This document shows positions 1 through 6,427 of a stretch of 42,378 bases of DNA, piece after piece; positions within the stretch are counted from its first letter, which is position 1; each line of letters opens with the position of its first letter. Origin of the DNA: Clostridiales bacterium (GTDB lineage Bacteria > Bacillota > Clostridia > Christensenellales > DTU072); contig JAAYOD010000032.1 of the NCBI GenBank assembly GCA_012520515.1, positions 73,967 to 116,344 of the forward strand, written 5' to 3'. The notes beneath the pieces are model-generated. The model was given only the letters and a program-made list of their open reading frames with translations, was not told the DNA's origin and did not search any database. A program made the position numbers and the translations under genes.

Positions 1-1
1 C

Positions 2-232
2 GACTCTCTGCCCTACGGGCATGGCGAAAAAAGCGTATATATGATAAGCGGATTTATGCGCCTTAAGAGAGAAGAAGCAATGGCTATAAATTGGCATATG
101 GGCGGATTTGACACTAGAGTGCTAGGCGGTAGTTATGGCCTTAGTGACGCATTTTATAAGTACCCAGTCGCTTTACTTTTTCACATAGCCGATGTGCAGG
201 CCACATATCTTGATGAAACAATAAGTAGGTAA
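2..232 (+). CDS. HD-domain phosphohydrolase, C-terminal fragment
   Basis: The reading frame is open from base 2 and ends at a TAG at 230-232, so only the last 76 residues of a larger gene are present. They carry LPYGHGEKS, INWHMGGFD and FHIADVQATYLDE, which I recognise as the C-terminal part of small HD-type hydrolases common in Firmicutes and their phages. The metal-binding HD signature itself would lie upstream, outside the window. An internal ATG at 41 has no good ribosome binding site and is not the start. The substrate is unknown. The cation transporter gene follows after 6 bases, suggesting cotranscription. Confidence 0.75.
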   Translation, partial: DSLPYGHGEKSVYMISGFMRLKREEAMAINWHMGGFDTRVLGGSYGLSDAFYKYPVALLFHIADVQATYLDETISR

Positions 233-238
233 AGAGCA

Positions 239-1414
239 TTGAAACTGTTAAAAAAATTATTTATTAAAGATTATAACAATGTTGAAAAGCAAGAAGTGAG
301 ACTGCGCTATGGCGTGGTGGCTGGGATTTTTGGAATAATCTCAAATATTGTACTGGTTGCGGGCAAAATGGCAATAGGCCTAATTGCAAACAGTGTTACA
401 ATTATTGCTGACGCTGTAAACAATCTTTCCGACGCTGGAAGTTCAGTAGTTACGGCAATAGGTTTTAAGATGGCATCAAAGCCTGCCGACAAAGAGCATC
501 CGTACGGCCACGCAAGATACGAATATATAACCGCGCTAATGGTGAGTTTATTTATATTTGTCATTGGCATACTGCTTGGCAAATCTTCCATTGAAAAAAT
601 AATCTCAAACGAAAAAACTACGGTGAGCATTGTTACATTTGTAGTGCTTATTCTCTCTATACTTATTAAGCTATGGCAAATGCTTGTTTATAAAGATTTC
701 GGCAAAGCCATAAATAGCGACGCTTTAAGAGCCACGGCAACGGATAGCCGTAACGACATTATAAGCACTGGCGTTGTGCTGATATCTGCAATAATTATTT
801 GGTTTGTTGGCGACAGCAAAGTAAGCGTTGATGGCATATTTGGTTTGGCGGTGTCATTGTTTGTAATAATTTCTGCGGTGTCGCTTGTTAAAGAAACAAT
901 TGACCCCCTGATTGGCACTAGGCCAGACTCTGAGCTTGTAAAAAAAATTAAGAAAAAATTGCTTAGCTATGATGGAGTGCTGGGTATTCATGATTTAATG
1001 ATTCACAGCTATGGCGCAAAGGGCAACACTTTTGTTATGGTGCATATAGAAGTATCAGCAGACGGCGACCTAATAAAAGCGCACGATATGATTGACAATA
1101 TAGAAAGAGAGTTTTTTGATGAACTTGGTATGCGCCTATCTGTTCATATGGATCCTATTGAAACAGACAATGAGATGGGAAAAGAGCATAAAATGCGTGC
1201 TATGAAAATTCTTTCTGCCATCAATTCAAAACTTTCATTGCACGATTTTAGAATGGTAATAGGCGATACCCACACCAATATATTATTTGATGTCGTTGTG
1301 CCTTATAGCGTAAAGACAACCTTAAAAGAACTAGAAGATGCTTTTGCTAGCGCTTATGCTAAAGAAGATAAACAATATTTCTTTATAATAAGCATAGATA
1401 GAAGCTATCTATAA
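239..1414 (+). CDS. Cation diffusion facilitator (CDF) family transporter
   Basis: The product is a 391-residue integral membrane protein of the CDF family, which exports divalent metals (Zn, Mn, Fe, Co) in exchange for protons. The N-terminal half has about six membrane segments. Metal-site motifs appear as ADAVNNLSDAGSS (about residues 58-70) and HPYGHARYEY (about 88-97), both hallmarks of the family. The C-terminal half is a cytoplasmic domain of more than 150 residues, longer than in a typical 290-300 residue CDF, and looks like a ZT-dimer domain plus an extension. The start is a TTG at 239, preceded by a GGTAAAGAG ribosome binding site that overlaps the end of the upstream gene. Which metal it moves cannot be read from the sequence. 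Confidence 0.9.
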   Translation: MKLLKKLFIKDYNNVEKQEVRLRYGVVAGIFGIISNIVLVAGKMAIGLIANSVTIIADAVNNLSDAGSSVVTAIGFKMASKPADKEHPYGHARYEYITALMVSLFIFVIGILLGKSSIEKIISNEKTTVSIVTFVVLILSILIKLWQMLVYKDFGKAINSDALRATATDSRNDIISTGVVLISAIIIWFVGDSKVSVDGIFGLAVSLFVIISAVSLVKETIDPLIGTRPDSELVKKIKKKLLSYDGVLGIHDLMIHSYGAKGNTFVMVHIEVSADGDLIKAHDMIDNIEREFFDELGMRLSVHMDPIETDNEMGKEHKMRAMKILSAINSKLSLHDFRMVIGDTHTNILFDVVVPYSVKTTLKELEDAFASAYAKEDKQYFFIISIDRSYL

Positions 1415-1486
1415 AGCATACTAAAATTGTAAAGCCAAAAAAAGCTTTGAGAAAATAAATTATTTGGTATGTAAAAAATCAAATGA

Positions 1487-1687
1487 TTATGAGTTTTCTT
1501 TGTAATACAGCATACAGTGGCAGTATCCAATAAAATCGGGGTCTTTTATCTGCTGGCGGAACTCTTCACACATACATTTGTTTTCAGGTGTTCTTTCCCT
1601 TTTGCAAGGACAGTATCCGCCCGTTCTCTTTAGACCATTTTTTATAGTTTCCACAACGCTTGTATCGTCATTCAAACGGATTTTCAT
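1487..1687 (-). CDS. Small ferredoxin-thioredoxin reductase (FTR) catalytic-like protein
   Basis: This 66-residue protein has three Cys-x-Cys pairs, C26-P-C28, C38-M-C40 and C56-H-C58. The CPC...CxC...CHC order is that of the catalytic beta subunit of ferredoxin-thioredoxin reductase, in which a 4Fe-4S cluster next to a redox disulfide passes electrons from ferredoxin to a disulfide substrate. The spacing between the first two pairs (nine residues) is shorter than in plant-type FTR, so it is best called FTR-like. The start ATG at 1687 has an AGGAGA site 7 bases upstream. It stands alone. A disulfide partner is not obvious, although the glutaredoxin-fused NrdD and the trxB-like gene lie about 4-7 kb away on the same strand. 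An equally simple reading is a short Fe-S protein of unknown role. Confidence 0.75.
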   Translation of the reverse strand: MKIRLNDDTSVVETIKNGLKRTGGYCPCKRERTPENKCMCEEFRQQIKDPDFIGYCHCMLYYKENS

Positions 1688-1784
1688 AAAAAATCTCCTG
1701 ATATATTTTGTTCTATATTATTAATTATACTTTATTTATTAAAAAATTGCCATAGGTTTTGTATCGATACGCTAAAATCTCCGC

Positions 1785-1817
1785 AAAAAAAAGCGGTTAC
1801 AATTTAAAACCGCTTTA
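1785..1817 (-). terminator. Rho-independent terminator of the HAD gene
   Basis: On the minus strand an AAAGCGGTTT / AACCGCTTT hairpin is followed by a run of T residues (the A run at 1785-1792 of the + strand). It lies about 40 bases beyond the stop codon of the HAD phosphatase gene. Confidence 0.8.
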
Positions 1818-1855
1818 GCATTTATTCAAATACATTTTATGATTAAATTTTTACT

Positions 1856-2623
1856 TTACCAATCACATTTATGGTCAATTTTGCTATAAATTTTTTGGTC
1901 GTCGTAAAAGTTTTTATAGTTTTCTATAAAGGCTTGGTCTATATTTGGCTTTACCTTAGCTTTGTTAATTTCCTTTAGGGTGCATTCATCAAAGACATAG
2001 TCGTATAATTGGTGATAGTCGGTTATGACAGGCACTCCGATAGTATATAAAGCTTTAAGCGCGCCATGTCCGCCTGCGTAAAGAATGCAGTCCATTCCAA
2101 GAGCTGTGGCCACTTCATAATCATGATAGGTATCGCCTATCATTAGCGCTTTTTGGTCAAAGTTATTTTCTTCAAACCAAGTTTTAGCAATATCTATCTT
2201 GCCTTCGGCATAGATATTGTCAAGAGCAATAATGTCGGTAAAGAAAGTGGCTATCCCATACCTTTCCAGCCCTTTTAGCAGTATTTCTTTTTCACTTGCG
2301 CTTAGTATATACTGCTTTATGCCATACATTGCAAATTTTGCAATAACTTCCGCCGAATGTTTTTGCAATTTTGCCTCATGAACTCTTTTGTTATAGTTGT
2401 CTATAAACTCATGGGCAAGCTCTTCATAATTTTCTTTTTCTAAATCCAGTCCAATTTTTTTATAATACTCCTCCACAGGAAAAGAAAAGGTCTCAAAGTA
2501 CCTTTCTTTGTTCATCAAGGGAAGATTTCTCTTTGCAAGAGTAACATTGACGCTGTCTATGCTTGTTTGTAAGTCATCAATTAGTGTACCGTTCCAATCC
2601 CAAAAAATGTGTTTATACTTCAT
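1856..2623 (-). CDS. HAD superfamily hydrolase, phosphoglycolate phosphatase-like
   Basis: A 255-residue haloacid dehalogenase-type hydrolase. Motif I is D9-W-N11-G-T-L, motif II is the serine of YILSAS, and motif IV is MIGDTYHDYEVA. Together with an alpha-helical cap these place it among the PGP-like phosphatases that hydrolyse small phosphomonoesters. The second position of motif I, the usual general-acid Asp, is Asn here (DWNGT), a variation common in one branch of the family. The ATG at 2623 follows an AAAGGA site. The gene lies 11 bases downstream of the LOG-like gene on the same strand, and the two probably form one transcript. The substrate is unknown. Confidence 0.88.
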   Translation of the reverse strand: MKYKHIFWDWNGTLIDDLQTSIDSVNVTLAKRNLPLMNKERYFETFSFPVEEYYKKIGLDLEKENYEELAHEFIDNYNKRVHEAKLQKHSAEVIAKFAMYGIKQYILSASEKEILLKGLERYGIATFFTDIIALDNIYAEGKIDIAKTWFEENNFDQKALMIGDTYHDYEVATALGMDCILYAGGHGALKALYTIGVPVITDYHQLYDYVFDECTLKEINKAKVKPNIDQAFIENYKNFYDDQKIYSKIDHKCDW

Positions 2624-2634
2624 TTATCATTCCT

Positions 2635-3201
2635 TTAACTATCTTTAGGTATGCTAGTATGGAAAGTGTTGTACTTATGCAATCTCTCCTTTAATAATTT
2701 GACCACTTCTTGAGCATTTGATACGCTATAAATTTTATCATCGGGAATATCGGGATAGCGCACTCTGTTATCCATGCGCGTACCTGCTACCTTAGCAGAC
2801 CAGCCGTCCACATTATTAAAAGCAATTATCATGCGTTTAAGCGCCCAAGCGTTAGCAATTTCGCTAAGCGTGCCTGCTCCGCCGCCAATAGCTACTACAG
2901 CGCAAGCGTTACTAACTATGACATTGCGAAAAACATCTAAGCCAGTAGGAATGGCTATGTCGGCATATTCATTTGCGTCATTTGGGTCAAAACTAGGAAT
3001 AATAGCAATAGTAGAGCCCTCTGAATAGTTTTCAGCGTCATGCGCTCCTTTAAATGCCGCTTCCATAACTCCGCGCAATCCGCCGCTTTGTATTCTAAAT
3101 CCAGCTTCAACTAGCGCTTTTCCCGTTTCATAAGCCAACTGATACTTTGGTCCATCTTTTTCAATCTTAGCATCGCCCACTATGGCAATAATCTTTTTCA
3201 T
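2635..3201 (-). CDS. TIGR00725/LOG-like Rossmann protein (SLOG superfamily)
   Basis: A 188-residue protein with an N-terminal IVGDAK strand-loop, SGG-LRGVMEAAFKGA and GGGAGTLSEIANAW. This is the nucleotide-binding fold of the SLOG superfamily, which also contains LOG cytokinin-activating enzymes and DprA. The PGGxGTxxE active-site motif of true LOG hydrolases appears as GGGAGTLSE. That makes a nucleotide or nucleoside ligand likely, but not necessarily LOG phosphoribohydrolase activity. I chose the ATG at 3201, 6 bases after GGGG, over the in-frame TTG one codon upstream. It is the first gene of a two-gene operon with the HAD phosphatase; a nucleotide-directed binder plus a phosphatase would fit damage or salvage chemistry, but that is inference. 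Confidence 0.82.
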   Translation of the reverse strand: MKKIIAIVGDAKIEKDGPKYQLAYETGKALVEAGFRIQSGGLRGVMEAAFKGAHDAENYSEGSTIAIIPSFDPNDANEYADIAIPTGLDVFRNVIVSNACAVVAIGGGAGTLSEIANAWALKRMIIAFNNVDGWSAKVAGTRMDNRVRYPDIPDDKIYSVSNAQEVVKLLKERLHKYNTFHTSIPKDS

Positions 3202-3379
3202 CAATTACCCCTTTTTTCTTTATTTAGTTTATGATGACTTACAGTTATTATACTGAAGTTTATACTAACAATTATATTATAAAATAACATAATTGTTGCT
3301 TTACCATAACTATAAGTATAAAGTAATAATAACCAAAAATACACATAATGTCAAAGGTATTTTTACTTAGTACAAACTA

Positions 3380-3408
3380 TTGCAAAATAACAAAACTTGC
3401 GGTAATAT
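3380..3408 (+). promoter_or_regulatory. Probable promoter of tRNA-Ser
   Basis: TTGCAA at 3380-3385 and TAATAT at 3403-3408 are separated by 17 bases, about 60 bases before the mature tRNA 5' end. Confidence 0.5.
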
Positions 3409-3466
3409 ATATAAAGTTGGCTAGAAAATCAAACTAAGAAAGTTAATTTTAGCAATTTTTTTTTAC

Positions 3467-3560
3467 GGAGAAGTATTGAAGTGGTCGTAACTTGGCGCAC
3501 TCGAAATGCGTTTGTCACCTAGTAAGTGGCACGTGGGTTCGAATCCCACCTTCTCCGCCA
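3467..3560 (+). tRNA. tRNA-Ser (anticodon CGA), CCA encoded
   Basis: The acceptor stem GGAGAAG (3467-3473) pairs with CTTCTCC (3550-3556), followed by G and an encoded CCA. The anticodon loop CTCGAAA is closed by GCGCA/TGCGT, giving anticodon CGA (codon UCG). A long variable arm (GTCAC...GTGGC) and a T arm GTGGG-TTCGAAT-CCCAC confirm a class II serine tRNA. Confidence 0.95.
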
Positions 3561-3700
3561 AACCCTAAAACACCCTAAAACACCCATTTTATAGTATTTT
3601 TGTCTATAATTTAGGGTTATTTAGGGTCGTTTAATGTGGTACTCCATGTTTTTGTTCCCTGTTTGTTCCCTATTCGCACCAAGATTTATTGAATTTTGTC
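3561..3700. other. Possible integration scar next to tRNA-Ser
   Basis: Directly after the tRNA CCA end lie repeated ACCCTAAAA motifs (about 3562-3583), then their inverse, TTTAGGGTTATTTAGGGT, around 3611-3628. Next come two TTTGTTCCCT repeats. On the minus strand the GTTCCCT stretch reads as a short open frame, GANREQTGNK then about nine more residues and a stop, reminiscent of the low-complexity tails of tyrosine recombinases. This suggests an old element insertion at the tRNA 3' end, but no integrase body is left. The inverted repeats could instead simply form a hairpin that ends tRNA transcription. Confidence 0.25.
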
Positions 3701-3788
3701 ATTTTTGTTCAGAAAAAAATTTATAGACAAGCGTTCTTTTTGGCTATATAATGATTATAAAGAATTAAAGATAAGGAGTGGTTATGGA

Positions 3789-4205
3789 ATGAGCGCTAGA
3801 TGGAGAAGGTACAAAAGACCACGCAATGAGAGAGTGGGGAACTTCTTTTTTACTCTTAGCATAATTGCGTTTATTATAGGAATGTTGCCCATATTGTCAA
3901 AGGTTGCCGCAATAGCTTACTATATCGCAATTGGCGTTATTGTAATAGGTACGATAGGACTTATTATGTTAGTTGATGGTTTTAGAGAAAGCCTGACCTC
4001 AAGTGGAGAAAGATTTGAAAAGTTTGCAGAGTTGATAAAATATACTCCCTATATATTAGGTGTCGCTGCTTTCTTTGCTCTTATCGCTACCATAATTTAT
4101 GCAAAGTCAACTACGCTTCGCAGAAAAGGCGGCAATGTTGTGGCTGGGATTATATTTACAGCGTTACCTATCGTTGTTATTATATTTGTGTTAGTCAAAC
4201 CCTAA
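3789..4205 (+). CDS. Small membrane protein of unknown function, four membrane segments
   Basis: I do not recognise the family. The 138-residue product begins with a very basic stretch (ARWRRYKRPRNER) followed by four predicted membrane helices, roughly residues 17-35, 38-62, 80-98 and 112-135, with a short charged loop between helices 2 and 3. The frame is open further upstream to 3696, but AAGGAG at 3773-3778 lies 10 bases before the ATG at 3789 and decides that start. A nearer ATG at 3784 is out of frame and hits a stop after two codons. It sits alone between the tRNA and the glyA operon and ends at a bidirectional terminator. Confidence 0.75.
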   Translation: MSARWRRYKRPRNERVGNFFFTLSIIAFIIGMLPILSKVAAIAYYIAIGVIVIGTIGLIMLVDGFRESLTSSGERFEKFAELIKYTPYILGVAAFFALIATIIYAKSTTLRRKGGNVVAGIIFTALPIVVIIFVLVKP

Positions 4206-4209
4206 TAAA

Positions 4210-4242
4210 AAAACCGTCTAATAATTAGACGGTTTTTATTTT
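4210..4242. terminator. Bidirectional terminator
   Basis: AAAACCGTCTAAT / AATTAGACGGTTTT forms a long perfect hairpin with T runs on both strands. It lies between the convergent membrane protein gene and glyA and can serve both. Confidence 0.9.
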
Positions 4243-4255
4243 ACGCTATAAAAAA

Positions 4256-5494
4256 TTATTGATATAATGGAAAATCAGCAACTAAGCTGTTTACGCCTTG
4301 TAAAACTTTATTAATAGCATTTTCTCTATCATTAATTATTTCTGTGATAAAATCAGCAATTTGCTCCATTTCTTTTTCTTTCATACCCCTTGTTGTCACT
4401 GCCGCTGTGCCTATTCTTAAACCGCTTGTTACAAATGGGCTTAGTTTTTCGTTGGGGATAGTGTTTTTGTTGGCTGTTATGTTTACTTTGCCTAGCAACT
4501 CCTGCAGTTCTTTGCCGTTAACTCCTGTTTCAGAAAGGTTTAGCAACATTAGATGATTGTCTGTACCGCCAGAAACTAGTTTTATGCCGTTATGGATAAA
4601 TCTATCCGCCATAGCTTTTGCGTTTTTTACAACTTGCTTTTGGTAGTTTGCAAAATCTTCAGTTAAAGCTTCCTTAAAAGAAACGGCTTTGCCTGCAATA
4701 ACATGCATAAGCGGTCCACCTTGCGTGCCAGGGAATACCGCCTTATCGATAGCTTTTGCAAACTCTTCTTTACACATAACCATTCCGCCTCTTGGACCGC
4801 GCAATGTCTTATGTGTAGTTGTGGTTACAAAATGGGCATAAGGAACTGGACTTTGATGCTGGCTGGCCACCACCAAACCTGCTATGTGCGCAATATCTGC
4901 CATAAGGTATGCGCCTACTTTATCAGCTATCTCTCTAAAGCGTCTAAAGTCAATTTTTCTAGGATATGCGCTTGCTCCGCAAACAATTAGCTTAGGTTTG
5001 CACTTTATGGCAATGCGCTCAACTTCATCATAGTCTATTACTTCAGTTAAGGGGTCTACGCCATAAAAGCAGGGCTTAAAAAAGTTCCCGGAAATGTTCA
5101 TTGTTCCGCCGTGAGATAAGTGTCCGCCATGGGATAAACTCATGCCAAGCACAGTATCGCCTGGCTTTAGCACTGCGTAAAATACCGCTAAGTTGGCATT
5201 TGCTCCGCTGTGGGGCTGAACATTGACATGATCGCACTTAAAAAGCTCTTTAGCTCTATCTCTTGCTATATCTTCTGCAATATCTACAAATTCACAACCG
5301 CCATAATATCTCTTTGACGGCAAGCCTTCGGCGTATTTGTTGGTAAGTACGCTTCCAACTGCTTCTAGTACAGCTTTGCTAACAAAGTTTTCGCTTGCGA
5401 TAAGCTCTATATGTTGTTGCTGTCTTTCAAGCTCTTTATTGATAACGCTAAAGATTGCTTGGTCTTCTTGCTTTAAATTTGCATTTATATTCAT
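4256..5494 (-). CDS. glyA: Serine hydroxymethyltransferase
   Basis: A 412-residue pyridoxal-phosphate enzyme that converts serine and tetrahydrofolate to glycine and 5,10-methylene-tetrahydrofolate, the one-carbon source for thymidylate and purines. [10 protein letters not shown] at the N-terminus, the cofactor residues D200 and H203 (MADIAHIAG) and the Schiff-base lysine K229 in [14 protein letters not shown] are all present, and the length is normal. The open frame extends 52 codons upstream into trxB, but the ATG at 5494 follows AGAGGAAAAG and begins the conserved protein. It is the last gene of the nrdG-nrdD-trxB-glyA operon, 20 bases after trxB. That links one-carbon supply for dTMP with deoxynucleotide synthesis. 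Confidence 0.96.
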   Translation of the reverse strand: MNINANLKQEDQAIFSVINKELERQQQHIELIASENFVSKAVLEAVGSVLTNKYAEGLPSKRYYGGCEFVDIAEDIARDRAKELFKCDHVNVQPHSGANANLAVFYAVLKPGDTVLGMSLSHGGHLSHGGTMNISGNFFKPCFYGVDPLTEVIDYDEVERIAIKCKPKLIVCGASAYPRKIDFRRFREIADKVGAYLMADIAHIAGLVVASQHQSPVPYAHFVTTTTHKTLRGPRGGMVMCKEEFAKAIDKAVFPGTQGGPLMHVIAGKAVSFKEALTEDFANYQKQVVKNAKAMADRFIHNGIKLVSGGTDNHLMLLNLSETGVNGKELQELLGKVNITANKNTIPNEKLSPFVTSGLRIGTAAVTTRGMKEKEMEQIADFITEIINDRENAINKVLQGVNSLVADFPLYQ

Positions 5495-5514
5495 AACTTT
5501 TCCTCTAATGTATA

Positions 5515-6426
5515 TTAAAAATTTTGGTCTATATATTGACTGGCGGCATAACCTGCTACCGCTCCATCGCTTGCCGCTGTTGTAAGTTGTCTTACATCTT
5601 TTGTGCGGCAGTCGCCAGCTGCAAAAACGCCTAGGGTGCGTGTGGCGCAAGTTTCGTTAGATATTATATATCCTTCGTTGTCTAGGTCTACAATATTTTT
5701 AAAAGCTTCATTTTTAGGCACTTGTCCAATTGCCACAAAGCAAGCCTTGACATTAAGCGTAAATTCGCTGTTGTCTTGACGCTTAAATGTGACGCCTGTA
5801 AGTTCAGATTCTCCTTCAAAACGGATTGCGCTAATATTATGAACAACTTCTATGTTTTCCTTGGTTTCTAGCACTTTAACTAAGGCTTTATCGCCAAAAA
5901 ACTTGTCAAAAAGCGTGCAGACATAAACTTTAGGGCAATATGAAGATAAAAGTATGGCATATTGTAGCGCTGTGTTGCCGTCGCCAATAAGGGCAACTTC
6001 TTGACCTTTATAAAAAGCGCCGTCGCATAGAGCGCAATAAGATATGCCTTTGCCTTCTAGTTCTTCTTCTCCTGGGATAGTAAAACGGCGGCTCTTTACG
6101 CCAGTAGCTATAATTACGCTGCGCGCTGTAAAAGATTTGTCATCTTCACTAATCACATTAAAGACATTGCCTTGCTGTTCTATACGCTCTACTTTTTCTA
6201 ATTCAACTTCAGCGCCAAGAGCTGTTACTTGTTCATACAATCTATCGGCAAGTTCCATGCCTGTAATTTGCGTAATTGTAGGGAAATTTTCTACGCGCGG
6301 AGAAAAAGAAATTTGTCCCCCTAAAGTTTCTTGTTCCAAAATCAAAACGGTTTTGCCATTCCGTAACGCATTGAGTGCTGCTGTCATTCCAGCAACGCCC
6401 GCGCCTATAACAATTATGTCTGTCAT
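5515..6426 (-). CDS. trxB: Thioredoxin reductase-like flavoprotein lacking the NADPH HRRxxxR motif
   Basis: A 303-residue flavoprotein of the low-molecular-weight thioredoxin reductase family. It has the FAD dinucleotide motif GAGVAG (8-13), the redox pair C131-A-L-C134, a GDGNTA motif (148-153) and the C-terminal FAD motif VFAAGDCR. In NADPH-dependent enzymes GxGxxA is followed by HRRxxxRA, which holds the 2'-phosphate. Here the aligned residues 171-178 read TLFDKFFG, so all the basic residues are gone. Clostridial ferredoxin-dependent flavin thioredoxin reductases also lack NADPH motifs, so a donor other than NADPH is a reasonable inference. The ATG at 6426 starts one base after the nrdD stop; the frame is open 27 codons further upstream, inside nrdD. 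Its likely partner is the glutaredoxin domain fused to NrdD. Confidence 0.88.
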   Translation of the reverse strand: MTDIIVIGAGVAGMTAALNALRNGKTVLILEQETLGGQISFSPRVENFPTITQITGMELADRLYEQVTALGAEVELEKVERIEQQGNVFNVISEDDKSFTARSVIIATGVKSRRFTIPGEEELEGKGISYCALCDGAFYKGQEVALIGDGNTALQYAILLSSYCPKVYVCTLFDKFFGDKALVKVLETKENIEVVHNISAIRFEGESELTGVTFKRQDNSEFTLNVKACFVAIGQVPKNEAFKNIVDLDNEGYIISNETCATRTLGVFAAGDCRTKDVRQLTTAASDGAVAGYAASQYIDQNF

Positions 6427-6427
6427 A

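Noticed and set aside
1761-1770. Perfect palindrome GTATCGATAC between the FTR-like and HAD genes
   Set aside because: Ten bases, isolated, with no promoter overlap that I could define; expected by chance in this length of sequence.
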